From Salticus scenicus (Eukaryota; Arthropoda; Arachnida; Araneae; Salticidae): a stretch of DNA of 64,000 nucleotides. The stretch is taken from assembly GCA_963930645.1 (NCBI GenBank), contig OZ005652.1, positions 270,376,689 through 270,440,688 on the forward strand, read 5' to 3'. Positions 46,577-56,987 of the stretch are shown piece by piece. Within the stretch, counting starts at the first letter, position 1, and every line of letters begins with the position of its first letter. Both the position numbers and the translations under genes were made by a program. Below the pieces are notes generated by a model. It worked only from the letters and a program-made list of their open reading frames with translations, was not told the origin of the DNA and did not search any database.

Positions 46577-47727
46577 TTATTTAATGATTTCTTCTTCCGC
46601 TGCTTCTAACCATTTTTCTCTCTCAATAGGATTTTTCATGTTTACTATATCGTCAAATGTTTTCGGTTCAATATAACTTGTATTAGTTGACACAAAAACA
46701 AAACGTTCAGGAGGTACCCCTTTGTTTATTCTAACTGACCTCCCTAGGGTTTGGGTATTCTGTATTTCATTATGTTCTTCTGTTACATCATTTTCATTGT
46801 TTAGAATAACAGACATTTTAGATTCTTCATTAATTGCATTTTGATCAATGTTTCGAGAATGTTCGTGAGTTTCATGCTCTTCGAGAAATTTTACTGTTCT
46901 GCAGATTTTTATGTTATTTTTTACATAAATCCTATATCCTTTACGTTTTAGATCGTAACCCATAAAAATTCCTGGCTTCGCTTTATCGTCCAACTTTTTT
47001 CTATCAGTTTTGTTCGCATAAACATAAGCTTTGCAGCCAAATGTTCTTATATTTGGGAGGTCTGGTTTCATACCAGTCCAAAGCTCATATGGTGTCTTTT
47101 CACGGGCACTTGTTGGTAGTCTGTTTTGTAAATAGTTTGCTGTCATTAAAGCTTCTCCCCAAAAGTTTTTATTTAATTGACTTTCATTTAACATGCATCT
47201 GGTCATTTCGACCAAAGTACGGTTTTTCCTTCCCGCTACGCCGTTCTGTTGAGAACAATGGGACACAATCAGTTGGTGTTGTATACCCTCATTTTGAAGA
47301 AATTTTTCAAATTCATTATTCATATATTCACCACCATTGTCATAATTCAAATTTTTAATTTTTCTTCCAAATATATTGGAATTGAGTGCATGGTAATTTT
47401 TGAAAGCTTCTAAAGCTTCACATTTATTTTTCAACAAATATATATATAAGTGTAGCGGCTATAGTCATCTATGAAAGTGAGAAAATAATTTTTTTCACCC
47501 ACCGTAGGTATCTGGAATGGGCCACAGAGGTCGGAATGTATTATATCTAATGTTTGTTTTGTCTTGTGTGTAGCTACTTTGGGGTATGAATCATTTTCCA
47601 ATTTTGACATAATACAAATTTCACAATTATCATCGTGTTTACAATTGTTCAGTTTAATTCCCGTTGCCATGTCTTTACTGACGAGTTCTTTTATTTGTTT
47701 GATATTTTTGTGTCCTAATCTATTGTG
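46577..47727 (-). pseudogene. Copia integrase, catalytic Glu lost
   Basis: The HHCC finger begins HNRLGH right after the TGA and closes with CEICIMSK. The first catalytic Asp is in IIHSDLCGPF and the second in NYDNGGEY. The third catalytic residue, normally Glu in NGVAERKNRT, reads Gly (NGVAGRKNRT). A frameshift occurs in a (TA)n stretch near 47437, between the first and second Asp. Beyond the core come the conserved PYELWTGMKPDL and FGCKAYVYANK segments and the linker to reverse transcriptase. The enzyme would integrate element DNA; three independent lesions (upstream TGA, frameshift, E to G) show it is dead. Confidence 0.85.
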
Positions 47728-49014
47728 TCATAGTTTAACACAATTTTTATTATCGCAAGTTTGTGTCATGTTTATTTTTTCTTCTATGTTTTCATTTGTT
47801 TTAACTTCATACAAATTGTCAGCTACTGTTGCAAAAATATATTCTTCGTTTTTCAATTTAATTTCACAAGTTTTTTCTTTAAATATTGCTTGACAACCAC
47901 TCCCGGTTGCCCTTTTTATTGAAATTAAATTTGTGGCAATTTCAGGAATGAAAAGAGTGTCTTTGAGTATAATGTGTTTGGTTTCGTTTTTAGAATTTTT
48001 TACTTTTACTTTTACATCTTCACTACCTTGTGAGATTACTGATTGACCATTGGCTAACATAACTTGCGTTTTATCATTGTTTTTAAATGATATGAACCTT
48101 TCCATACTATTGCACACATGGCTTAAACTCACGCTATCTACAATGAACGAGTTTCTGTTTGAATTTCCTACCACAAAAGTTAGATTTTTCATTTTATTTT
48201 GCGTTTCTCGTATCATATTTGATCTTTGTTTGTTTTTACATTTATTGCGATTGTAGAAATTACTTTGATAGTTATTTGGATTTTTATAGTCATTGTTCTC
48301 TTTGTGTTTATATTCATTGCTTTCTCTATTTTTTAATTGCCAACAATCGCTTTTATTATGCGAACTCTTTTTGCAATAATTGCAAAACTTTCGTGGTGGT
48401 GTTTTATTTTTAATGTTCATTTTATATGCGCTTTCATTATTTGCTTGATTGTTTTCTGAACTTTTTAGATCTTCGTGAAGTAACTTTCCCCATATGAATT
48501 CTGGTGTCAAGTCTTCCTGATCTCGAGATAAAATTGCAGTAATCAAAGTATCAAAACTTGGAGTGAGAGAGCATAGCATAAGAGCTGACATATGCTCAGC
48601 ATTTATCACTTCACCTATAGCGGTTAGTCTATCACGGATCTGATATATGTACGTTAGATGTTGAAATAGGTTTTCACCCTCTGCTAGTTTAGCAGAATAT
48701 AACTTTCTCAACAAAAATAATTTACTCGATAGATTTGAACGCTCATGAATTCTTTTTAAAGTGTCCCACATTTGCCTAGTTGTCGCGAGATTTTTTATAT
48801 GCACTATTTGATCGTCTTCTATCGATAAATTAATAATCGCTTTAGCTTTGCGATCCTTTATTGTCCACTCAGTAGTGATAGGATTGGGAGCTTCATCTGT
48901 TATCAATTCAAACAAATTTTCCTTACATAACATCATTTCTATTTTGAACTTCCACAAATCGTAATTTGTGGAATTCAATTTTTCGATCATTGAAATATCT
49001 TTTGCAAAAGCCAT
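47728..49014 (-). pseudogene. Copia gag and protease
   Basis: The Met at 49014 (MAFAKDISMIEKLNSTNY) starts a Copia-type gag with the IEKLNSTNYDLWKFKIEMM motif and the UBN2-type capsid body. A single CCHC knuckle follows (CNYCKKSSHNKSDCW, about residue 215). The aspartic protease keeps its Asp (FIVDSVSLSHVC), but the usual DSG reads DSV, so activity is doubtful. A pre-integrase stretch follows (NLISIKRATGSGCQ, then NLYEV). The frame ends at a TGA (47728-47730) that replaces the conserved Trp before HNRLGH; translation continues in frame beyond it. Gag forms the particle and protease cuts the polyprotein. Confidence 0.85.
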
Positions 49015-50042
49015 TTTAGCTTTATTATTTAATCACTGCAAATATTTTGATTATATAATATTTCCTTTCTTATTATACCTAATTACAATTCAATTTTTTT
49101 CTTTTCTTTCTTTTTGTTTCTAGAACACATATACTTCTCAAATCGAAACTTTTGGTTTCAATTCTATTTTGAACGGATGCTTTTTAAATCGAAATTTATT
49201 TCAATTCATTTATTATTTTTGTATTTTTAATATATTCCATTTCATATTATCTTAAAATAGAATATTATACTTATACTTATATCTATATAAATGAATTTAT
49301 GTATATAGAAAGTGTAACATCATTTTTTTTCATACTCATTATCTGTTATTAAATTTGCTCGATAGTACAAAACATTAATTTTTAACTACGCTGATGTCAC
49401 ACATAATTTATTTAATAATATATATTTCGATAAAATATTTTTACAGGTAATTATAATTAAGAAGATCTTCTTACCTGTATTCATCGATCGAGCATCTCAA
49501 TTTCTTTATTTAGAAAGCTAAATCACTGAATTGATCTTCTATAAAGAAAGATGTATTAGATTCCAAATAATTTAGTATACTAATTGATGACATGACTTTG
49601 TGCTTTTTAGACATTTAATGAAAGTATTAAAGAAAATAAGAAAAACATAATTTTGACTTACGGAACTAATAAACGCTCCGAACATTAAGAGATCTACATT
49701 ACGACTACAGATGAAAAAAATTACATGTACACTGAAGCAGGTGCAAGCGGTTTCGTAGGCATGCGCAGATGCCTTATTTATTTGATTTCACAGTTCGAAT
49801 CGAAAGTAGAATGTTTTTGATAGTCTGTGAAATATATATATTGGGCAGATAATTGTTATATTTTACAACAAAAATAACATCCCCCCCCCCACACCTGCAT
49901 TATTATTTGGATAGATAGATAATTTGCATTCCAGAAGTATACTAACAATTTATAGTGTGTTTTTTAAAAACATTTTTGGTAAGTAAATTCATTTTTGTTA
50001 TTAGTGATCATATAAACAAAATGCATAAATGAACATAGATAC
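49015..50042. other. Non-coding stretch upstream of Copia
   Basis: Very AT-rich; a Copia 5' LTR would be expected here but I cannot define one. A C run lies at about 49881-49890. No gene is visible. Confidence 0.5.
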
Positions 50043-50254
50043 CAGCGGCGGCTCGTGAAACGAAAATAGGTGTAGAGCTGAAAAAAAAAACATTTAAGAA
50101 GTTTTAATGCATAATTTTTATGAAGCATAATTTTAACTAAAAATTAACTAAAAATACTTATTTTATTTCAATGTAAATTAAGTTTGAATGAATACAGCAT
50201 AAAATATTAGGTGAAGTGACACTTCAAATATTTTTTGACTACGAGCCGCCGCTG
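50043..50254. mobile_element. hAT-type MITE, 8-bp target duplication
   Basis: ATAGATAC flanks both sides (50035-50042 and 50255-50262). The ends are inverted: CAGCGGCGGCTCGT at 50043 and its reverse complement ending at 50254. The 212-bp element has no ORF. CAG...CTG ends with an 8-bp duplication are the hallmark of hAT elements. Confidence 0.9.
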
Positions 50255-50589
50255 ATAGATACAGATGTGTATGAGTATATAGAGTAATAATATATGAGTC
50301 TATGTATACAAGTATGTAAAGATATAGAATCAGCATTCATATATAAACATAATGCTGTGTCAAAAAATAAGCAAATAAATAAATAAATACATAAAATAAA
50401 GATAAAATTAAAAATAAATTAATAAGTGCTAATTAACTAACTTGAAATTTTATTTTAGTAATGTTTGTCCTGGCCAAAACGCAAATTCACGTTAGAAAAA
50501 CATTCTACCGAAAAAGTATATCAGAAGTATTCCTCAAAAAGTCACATGGATTTCGGTGGTTAAAAAATAAACTGTATTATATCTATACA

Positions 50590-50620
<31 letters not shown>

Positions 50621-50731
50621 ATATATATATATATATATTTAACAACATATTTTATTTAAATTTTTTAACATATAAAAGGCCAATATTTAAACAACATTAA
50701 ACAAATTTCTTATTTAAAAATTTGGAAAATA
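50255..50731. other. Non-coding, (CT)n and (TA)n microsatellites
   Basis: A (CT)n run lies at about 50590-50616, followed by (TA)n. No gene is visible. Confidence 0.6.
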
Positions 50732-51114
50732 CAGCCAGTGGATCTTAGTTTCTGGAGCCTCTTCAGAAAAGTGGTAGGAACGTTTTCTCAAAAACTAATT
50801 CACCGATCTTATTAAAATTTTACACACTTCTTCAAAACAGAGCTTGAACGATGGACTTTTCTTTTTCTTCGGTTACAACGGATTTTACAAAGTTATAAGT
50901 GGGGTAAAATTTACCGAAAATTGTACCGTTTTTGCATTCAACTCTGCCGAAAATTTCAAATTTCAAAATAATAATAATAATAACTCTTTGTTCAAGCACT
51001 TGTCAATCTTTTTTAATGAATTATGTGAAATTTCAAAAGATCAGTGCACTAGTTTTTGAGAAATCGTGTTCACCGCTTTTGTCAAAAGTCTCCAGAAACC
51101 AGGAATCACTGGCT
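50732..51114. mobile_element. MITE with about 28-bp imperfect TIRs
   Basis: The left end AGCCAGTGGATCTTAGTTTC and the right end, in reverse complement, AGCCAGTGATTCCTGGTTTC continue with TGGAG on both sides. The interior has an (ATA)n tract and no real ORF. Flanking TA on the left suggests a Tc1/mariner-type parent. The subterminal TTTCTCAAAAACTA motif occurs inverted near both ends. Confidence 0.7.
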
Positions 51115-51396
51115 AGATTTCCTAAATATTTAATGAAAAATTTCAAAATTATTGCTTAAATGGTGCTCTTTTATATGCTCAAAACTTTTAATGAAACGTT
51201 CTTATTTATTATATAAAAAGAAAATACAGAAAATATACTTTTTTTTTAGCCTTCGAAACCCATGTTAAACTCTTAATAACGTTTGTCTGAAAATCATCTG
51301 ACACATTTTAATCTTCTATGATTTACAAAAAAAAAAAAAAAAAATGATGATAGCTTTAGGTTAAGAGCATTAATGACCATATAAATTCTAAATGCT

Positions 51397-52190
51397 TTGG
51401 GATTTTGTTTTATAAACTTCTGCATCTGCACCTTTCGTCGCAAGGAGAATATAAAAACTGTGGTCGATTTTCCGCCATGTACGCGCAAGCATGTCGTTAT
51501 CCACAGCGGCTATTGCGGTTCTAATCCTGTTCTTTATGTTATCAATGTTCAACACTTTCCTCTTGTAAATATATGCTTTTCAAATCCTCAAATGTCCAAC
51601 GGCATTATATCAGATGATCTGGGCGGTGAAAGAATTGGGCCATGTTGCTTAATCCATTTTCCTGTGAAATAATGCATCAAAAAACTATGAACGCTGACAC
51701 CCAAAGAAATTTTGTATCATAATTTTGCAAACCCACATTTTAATGAAGCTTTTCTAGTTGGACAAATACGAAATTTTCTAACTTTTTTAATAAATGTGAG
51801 TGTCTTTTCAGTAAAAAATAAAAGGCCAGTGACGCAGTCATAGATAGTAAGAAAACATCACATATTAAAATTAGGAGAGTCTCTTTGTACCTCACGATGT
51901 TCATAAAGTATTTAAGAACAAAATTTGCGTACATTGTGGTGATATATTATGCCAGATAGATGAACGCGAGCTCTATTGGAGATCATTATGCGATTAAGGA
52001 ATTCATCCTTTTCATCTATCCTTTGTAGCATATCTGTTGAAAAGTCCATCTTCATGACTTATCAGCCGATTCAACGCTTGACTTTTTTGAACTTTGTAAG
52101 TACACAACCTTAATATTATACTTAAGAATGTTGTGCACAGATGAAAATGGCATACGTGATTCTCTTGCAGCTGATGTTGTTAGAAATATT
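51397..52190 (-). pseudogene. Mariner-lineage transposase relic
   Basis: Reading the minus strand in changing frames gives a DDE transposase: a segment like VVYLQSSKKS near 52110, DMLQRIDEKDEFLNRIMISN near 52005-52050, and PRSSDIMPLDIWGFEKH near 51575-51625. A long C-terminal part follows: RKVLNIDNIKNRIRTA and DNDMLARTWRKID, then ATKGADAEVY. The first acidic position, normally in an FSDE-like motif, reads ISN, so it is lost. The last (PLD) is present. Several frameshifts and stops occur. It belongs to the same broad lineage as the fragment at 46247. Terminal repeats were not found. Confidence 0.65.
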
Positions 52191-52762
52191 TTGTCACAGA
52201 CGATATATATATATATTTTTTTTTTTGATTGATTGTTTACATATTGCAGTATCTATGTTTTATACTTTTATGTTTGTAGAATGGTAACAGCTATATCATA
52301 TTCGATAAGTTTTGGTTTTGAATTAAGCATCATGAACCATGAATCCTGAATAAAAAGTATGTGAATCCTGAAACACTGGAATTTACTTATAAAATCATGA
52401 AAATATTTCTTGTTTATTCGTATTTTTATTCGTATTTTATTTCAGATGTCACATATCTCTCTGACATACTAAAAATCAACAGAACTTGTACAGGATATCC
52501 AAGACTCTTATTTATAAGATTTTCAATTTCTAGAAACTTCTTTTTTTTTACAGTGAGATACTGTTCTTAATTGAAAATGTTTTTTATGTACTCTTCTGTA
52601 ATTTCTCTGTGTTTGCGTTATTGATTTTGTTTCGATAAACCACCAAAAAATTGTGTTTTCTCTTGTGGTGCAGTCATTCTTATTAATAAGCGATCGAATA
52701 AAATATCATATCGATTGAACTTCAAACAAACACATTAAATGTAAAGACAACATTGCAATCTG
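52191..52762. other. Non-coding stretch
   Basis: It contains a (TA)n/T run at about 52201-52226. No gene is supported. Confidence 0.6.
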
Positions 52763-53340
52763 CACTGTAAATACAAGTGTCTGAAATTCAGACACAATTG
52801 TGTCTAAAATGGGTGTTCAATTTTAAGATGCTAAAAAGTGTCTTATTTATTTCAGACACTTTAAGTATCTTAAAAGGCACATCGTTTCACACTCGAAGTG
52901 TCTGAAATTCTACCATCTTTGATCTTATCTACAGTGAATATTTTTCATAAATAAATAAATAAAAAGATGCATTTTATACTGTTTACCTGTGAAAAATAGA
53001 TTTTAGTATCTCCTAGAGCATAAAAAAAAAGCATTAATATTTTTTACAAAAACATTTTGCGTTGCCTGCGCCGGGAATCGAACTGACAATCAATGGATTC
53101 TAAAGCCGAGCGTCTTCCCAATCAAGCCATCGGTACTCACACTGTATACTGCTTGTAAAATGAAATATATTCCAGTACCCGTAAAACAAATCGAAGTTTT
53201 ATGTCTTTGCAAAAAAACTGTCCATAAGAAGTAAAGCTTAATACACATTATTATCTTAAATTTCATGTGTAGAAGTTTAGAGTTTATTTTGTAAAATGCG
53301 TAATAAATATGAAGAATTGTAGACTATGGATTTTAAACGA

Positions 53341-53371
<31 letters not shown>

Positions 53372-53694
53372 TGGTATTTGCGAGAAAACAAACTATATAC
53401 ATGAAAGCAAAAAATTTGCTCTTTTACATTTTAAAGTGTAAGGAAACATAAAATAATTTTTAAAACGCAGAAAAAAAAATCAATTATGCACAAATTGTGT
53501 AAGATCCTTTAGTTACGAATTCGCTTTCTTAGCTACAAGTTACATGCTCGTTTAATTAATTTTTTTTTTTTTATTACACGTGAGAACTTTAAATAAAAAT
53601 TAACTTTGTTTTTTAATTTTTAACACAATAAGTTCCGCGTCTAAGTATTTTAAATAAGTTAACTACTTATTTTTTATAAAATATTATCAAATTT

Positions 53695-53725
<31 letters not shown>

Positions 53726-54085
53726 TGTTAAAATAGGATATGCATGCTGCTTAAAGTAGAATCCATATGGAAAATTTGTTAAGTGATACAAATGTCTGAA
53801 TTTCTAAATATCTGAAATTTGTAATGTCAGAATTTTCAAATGCATAAATTGTAAAATGTCTGAAATTTTATATGTCTAAACTGTAATATGCCTTAATTTC
53901 AGACATATTAATCTTATTCAGACACTTATCTCAGTTCATTTATGAAAAAGACACTTACGTGTCTTAATTTAAGACAGCACATGCGTCTGAAATTTTGCAT
54001 GCGTAAGTGTTTCAGGCATTTATGTGTCTGAATTGGCATTTTAGACACATTTATGTCTGAATTTAAGACGCTTCTATTTATAGTG
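52763..54085 (-). mobile_element. TIR element with tRNA-like core, copy 2
   Basis: The left end CACTGTAAATACAAGTGTCT, continuing GAAATTCAGACA, matches the inverted right end CACTATAAATAGAAGCGTCT, continuing TAAATTCAGACA, over almost 50 bp. It is inverted relative to the element at 41198-42541. Its tRNA-like segment lies at the corresponding offset (about 940-1020 bp from the oriented start, against 910-980 in copy 1). T run 53341-53368 and A run 53701-53725 are internal. There is no transposase. Confidence 0.7.
53066..53145 (-). repeat. tRNA-like segment in TIR element copy 2
   Basis: On the minus strand GATGGCTTGATTGGGAAGAC (box-A-like) is followed by a CGCTCGG...anticodon-arm-like part and TCAGTTCGATTCCCGGC (T-loop and box B). 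Most of a tRNA shape is present, but the acceptor stem does not close. I regard it as tRNA-derived; a decayed tRNA pseudogene is the alternative. Confidence 0.5.
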
Positions 54086-55645
54086 TGTTGCGTTGCCAGA
54101 TTGCTGAAAGAAATTTTTCTCAAACAGTTCTCAAACTTCCCAAAATCTGTGTGCTTAAAGAAAAAAAAAAAAAAAAAAAAAAAGAAAAAAAAGAAAGAAA
54201 GAAAAAATCCCTAACACAATTTCTGCTAAAAAATAAAATTTTAAAAAAGTTGAAAAATATTTAACAGTTTTAACCTGAAGTTTTCCAACAAATGAAGCTC
54301 TTTTTTGGAAAGAAATCCCCCATTTACAAAAATAACTTTTGACAGACTTTTTATCGACAGTTTTTAGATCTGCGTAAACTTCTGAATTTAGCTTATAGTT
54401 CTTAGCCTAGTGGTTGAGCCCTATTAGTCTTAGCCTATAAATCCTGTATGTGTATAAAAAAGTTTTTTTTTTTCAACTATAAAATGCATAAAAATTAAAG
54501 AAAAGAAAAGCATAAACAAAAGAATAAGTATAGCAGGTAACTACTTTAAAGATTTATTATTTAATGTAATATATTTGTTTAAAATTCCTGAAAGTGTTAT
54601 TTCCTGAAATCAGGAAACCCTATTTGGAGGAACAATATTATGATATCTCCGGACAAGCCCTAGGGCTGAATCTCAAAGTATCGCTAATTGCCTACTGCGC
54701 AGCGGCAATGCAGCATTAAATCCACTCACTCTCAACCTTAATCTGAAACCTGGAATTAGAAAATACCTAAGGCAAAAATCAGGATAACTCATTATGCAAA
54801 AGATTTAATATATTGATTAATATATTTCTTAAATAATCACGCGAATTACTGCATTAGCATTGAATAAATTTGTTTATAAATCAGTCTTAGATTTAAATTC
54901 TTTGAGAATAATTTTCTGTGGGGTTTTGTGGAAAAGTTAATCTTATCACATTAATCTAATACTATTTTTAAAGAAAATTCTTATCCTTTTCCCAAACCAA
55001 TTAGAATTCCAGAAACTATTTATAATAAATACCTATCCCCAATTATTTTCCCTGAAGGTTCAAAAATCCCTAAAATGGGGGAAAATAACCAAATCTGGCA
55101 ACACTGGCATTGTAATCGTTTTTAAACACAAAAGAAAAAAACTTACGAATAATAACACGCGCAGACGATAGTTACAACAGCAAAAACAAACAGGTATTCA
55201 AATACGAAAAGAAAATTGTCTATAGAACCATACACAATGTAGCAGAAAATGTATGAGTTATTTAATGTTTCATTGCCTCACGTTTTTTTATATCGTTTAG
55301 TTTTATGAATAATTAAACAACAAGATGTGTCAGACTTATTGCAGATATACCTTTTATTAGAATTTACTTAAACAGTAAAAATAACATTTGTGCTGCTTCA
55401 TAAAATAATAATAATTTTGCTTATAAAATTAAGTGGGCCACAACCATGTAAACAAGTTTTTTTTTTTTTTTTTTTGAATGAAATTTTATGCATCTTTTAT
55501 TAACAATTGCATGTTAAAAAATAACGAAATAATATATTCTATTTAATATTAGGCCACTTAAAATATACTATAATAAATCAAAGAATTTACATGTTTTACT
55601 AATTTCCTTTACATCGCGAAGTCCAAAAAACATGAATATATTTTT
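54086..55645. other. Non-coding stretch
   Basis: No gene is seen. It contains an A run at about 54160-54183, a small palindrome TTTCCTGAAATCAGGAAA at about 54600, the TCTGGCAACACTGG motif at about 55092, and a T run at about 55460-55475. Confidence 0.6.
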
Positions 55646-56706
55646 ACTTTCTCTTACCCATAAGGTAGAGAAAGTATTGTTTTTGAGTCAAATTTTCGAA
55701 CGCGAGATATTGTTATATTTACACGTTTTGAGGTTCCCTGAATACGAAAATCATGTTTTTAGCAAATGGTCTGTGTGTATGTCTGTGTGTCTGTCTGTAT
55801 GTCTGTGTGTCTGTCTGTGTGTCTGTGTGTCTGTCTGTTATCAGCATATCTCAAAAACAAATTATGGCAGAAAGTTCAAACTTGGTATTCTAAATGTGTA
55901 TCATATAGGGATGCTACAGTAAGCTTTTTGTTAAGATCAAACAAATGGTTCGTGTACAGGGACAATCAAGAGAATTCTAATACATTACGTCTATGGGGGA
56001 AATTGCAGGTAAGTAGAGTTTAACGTCTATAGACTAAACCAAATGAAACGAATATATATTTTTTGTAATAGAGATAGTTAACTGGGAAAAAAAATTGTGT
56101 ATGTAGGAGCCTCGCCCCCCCCCCCTTTAGGGGGGAAGTTCGCCCTCGAGGGGAGTAAATTTTCATGATGGGTATCTTTCAAAAGAGCTCGCCAATACCT
56201 TTAAAACGAATGGTTGAACCATCGATCTGCGATAATTTTAAACAAAGTTATCGATTTTTTTTACTTTTAACGAAAAAAAAAAACAGAAAAAAAATCTTTT
56301 TTTTTTTTTTTTTTTTTTTTGAGAATAAAATGGACTTTTTTTTGGATATTTGGTGTTATACTACTTCTCTAATACGGAAATCGTCTGCATTATCATGAAA
56401 GATAACTTTTTTAAATAATAATTGTAATAAATTATTTTTTAAAACAGACTTATTTTTTAATAACCGAATTAAATTCTATATAAATGTAAATGCATTAATG
56501 AAACGGGGGGTTGAGGGGGGCGGTAGCCCCCCTCACACAGAACTAATTATCATATAAAACTCTTCAGAAGCGAAATATGAATTGTTTAACATAGGTTTAC
56601 ATAACAGTACTCGTTATCTTACCTATTAATCTGCAACCTGTATTTATTGTATTAAATTTCAGGGTAAGAGAAAGTCGTGTGAGTGACACACCAGATTATT
56701 TCTTTA
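55646..56706 (+). repeat. Dispersed (CTGT)n repeat, copy B
   Basis: It starts ACTTTCTCTTACCC (55646), folds back with GGTAGAGAAAGT right beside it, and ends with the inverse GGGTAAGAGAAAGT (56662-56675). Homology with copy A extends about 30 bp further. A CTGT/GTCT array (55772-55842), the same body as copy A, a G/C-run segment (56112-56135) and a T run (56297-56320, against 41 A in copy A) follow. No protein is encoded. Confidence 0.75.
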
Positions 56707-56851
56707 GCAAATAGAATAAGTTTAAGAAAGTTAGAATTTCCTCACGCAATCTGAATACTTTCATAGATTGATAAAAAAGAAAAGAACACTATCAATAAAT
56801 TAGATATTCTTAATTACTAAGTATAAATCGAACTTGTTTCTGTCTTTTACC

Positions 56852-56987
56852 CAAGGTTCCCACAAAGAAAATATTGGATACCAGAATTTTTATATACCAA
56901 TATTTCAAAAAGATATCAACGATTATTCAAGTGAAAAATTATTGCATAAAAATACTGGTATTGAAATTTCCCTTTTTAAGAACCCTG
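56852..56987. mobile_element. Possible short hAT-like MITE
   Basis: The left end CAAGGTTCCCACAAAGAAAA, continuing to ATACCAG, and the right end in reverse complement, CAGGGTTCTTAAAAAGGGAA, continuing to ATACCAG, form imperfect inverted repeats around a 136-bp segment. CAGGGTTC is a common hAT terminus. The 8-bp flanks agree only partly, so support is modest. Confidence 0.4.

Larger units (their letters stand above)
46577..49014 (-). mobile_element. Ty1/Copia retrotransposon fragment
   Basis: The fragment holds gag, protease and integrase in Ty1/Copia order and ends at the first residues of the reverse transcriptase (EKWLEAAEEEIIK). Reverse transcriptase, RNase H and 3' LTR are absent; a mariner 3' end follows at once. 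No 5' LTR or initiator-Met primer-binding motif was recognised upstream of 49014. Confidence 0.85.

Noticed and set aside
49015..49900. Copia 5' LTR
   Set aside because: I could find no matching partner LTR, no TG...CA pair and no initiator-Met primer-binding motif.
54405..54450. tRNA box A match (TAGCCTAGTGG)
   Set aside because: No box B follows at tRNA spacing and no arms can be formed.
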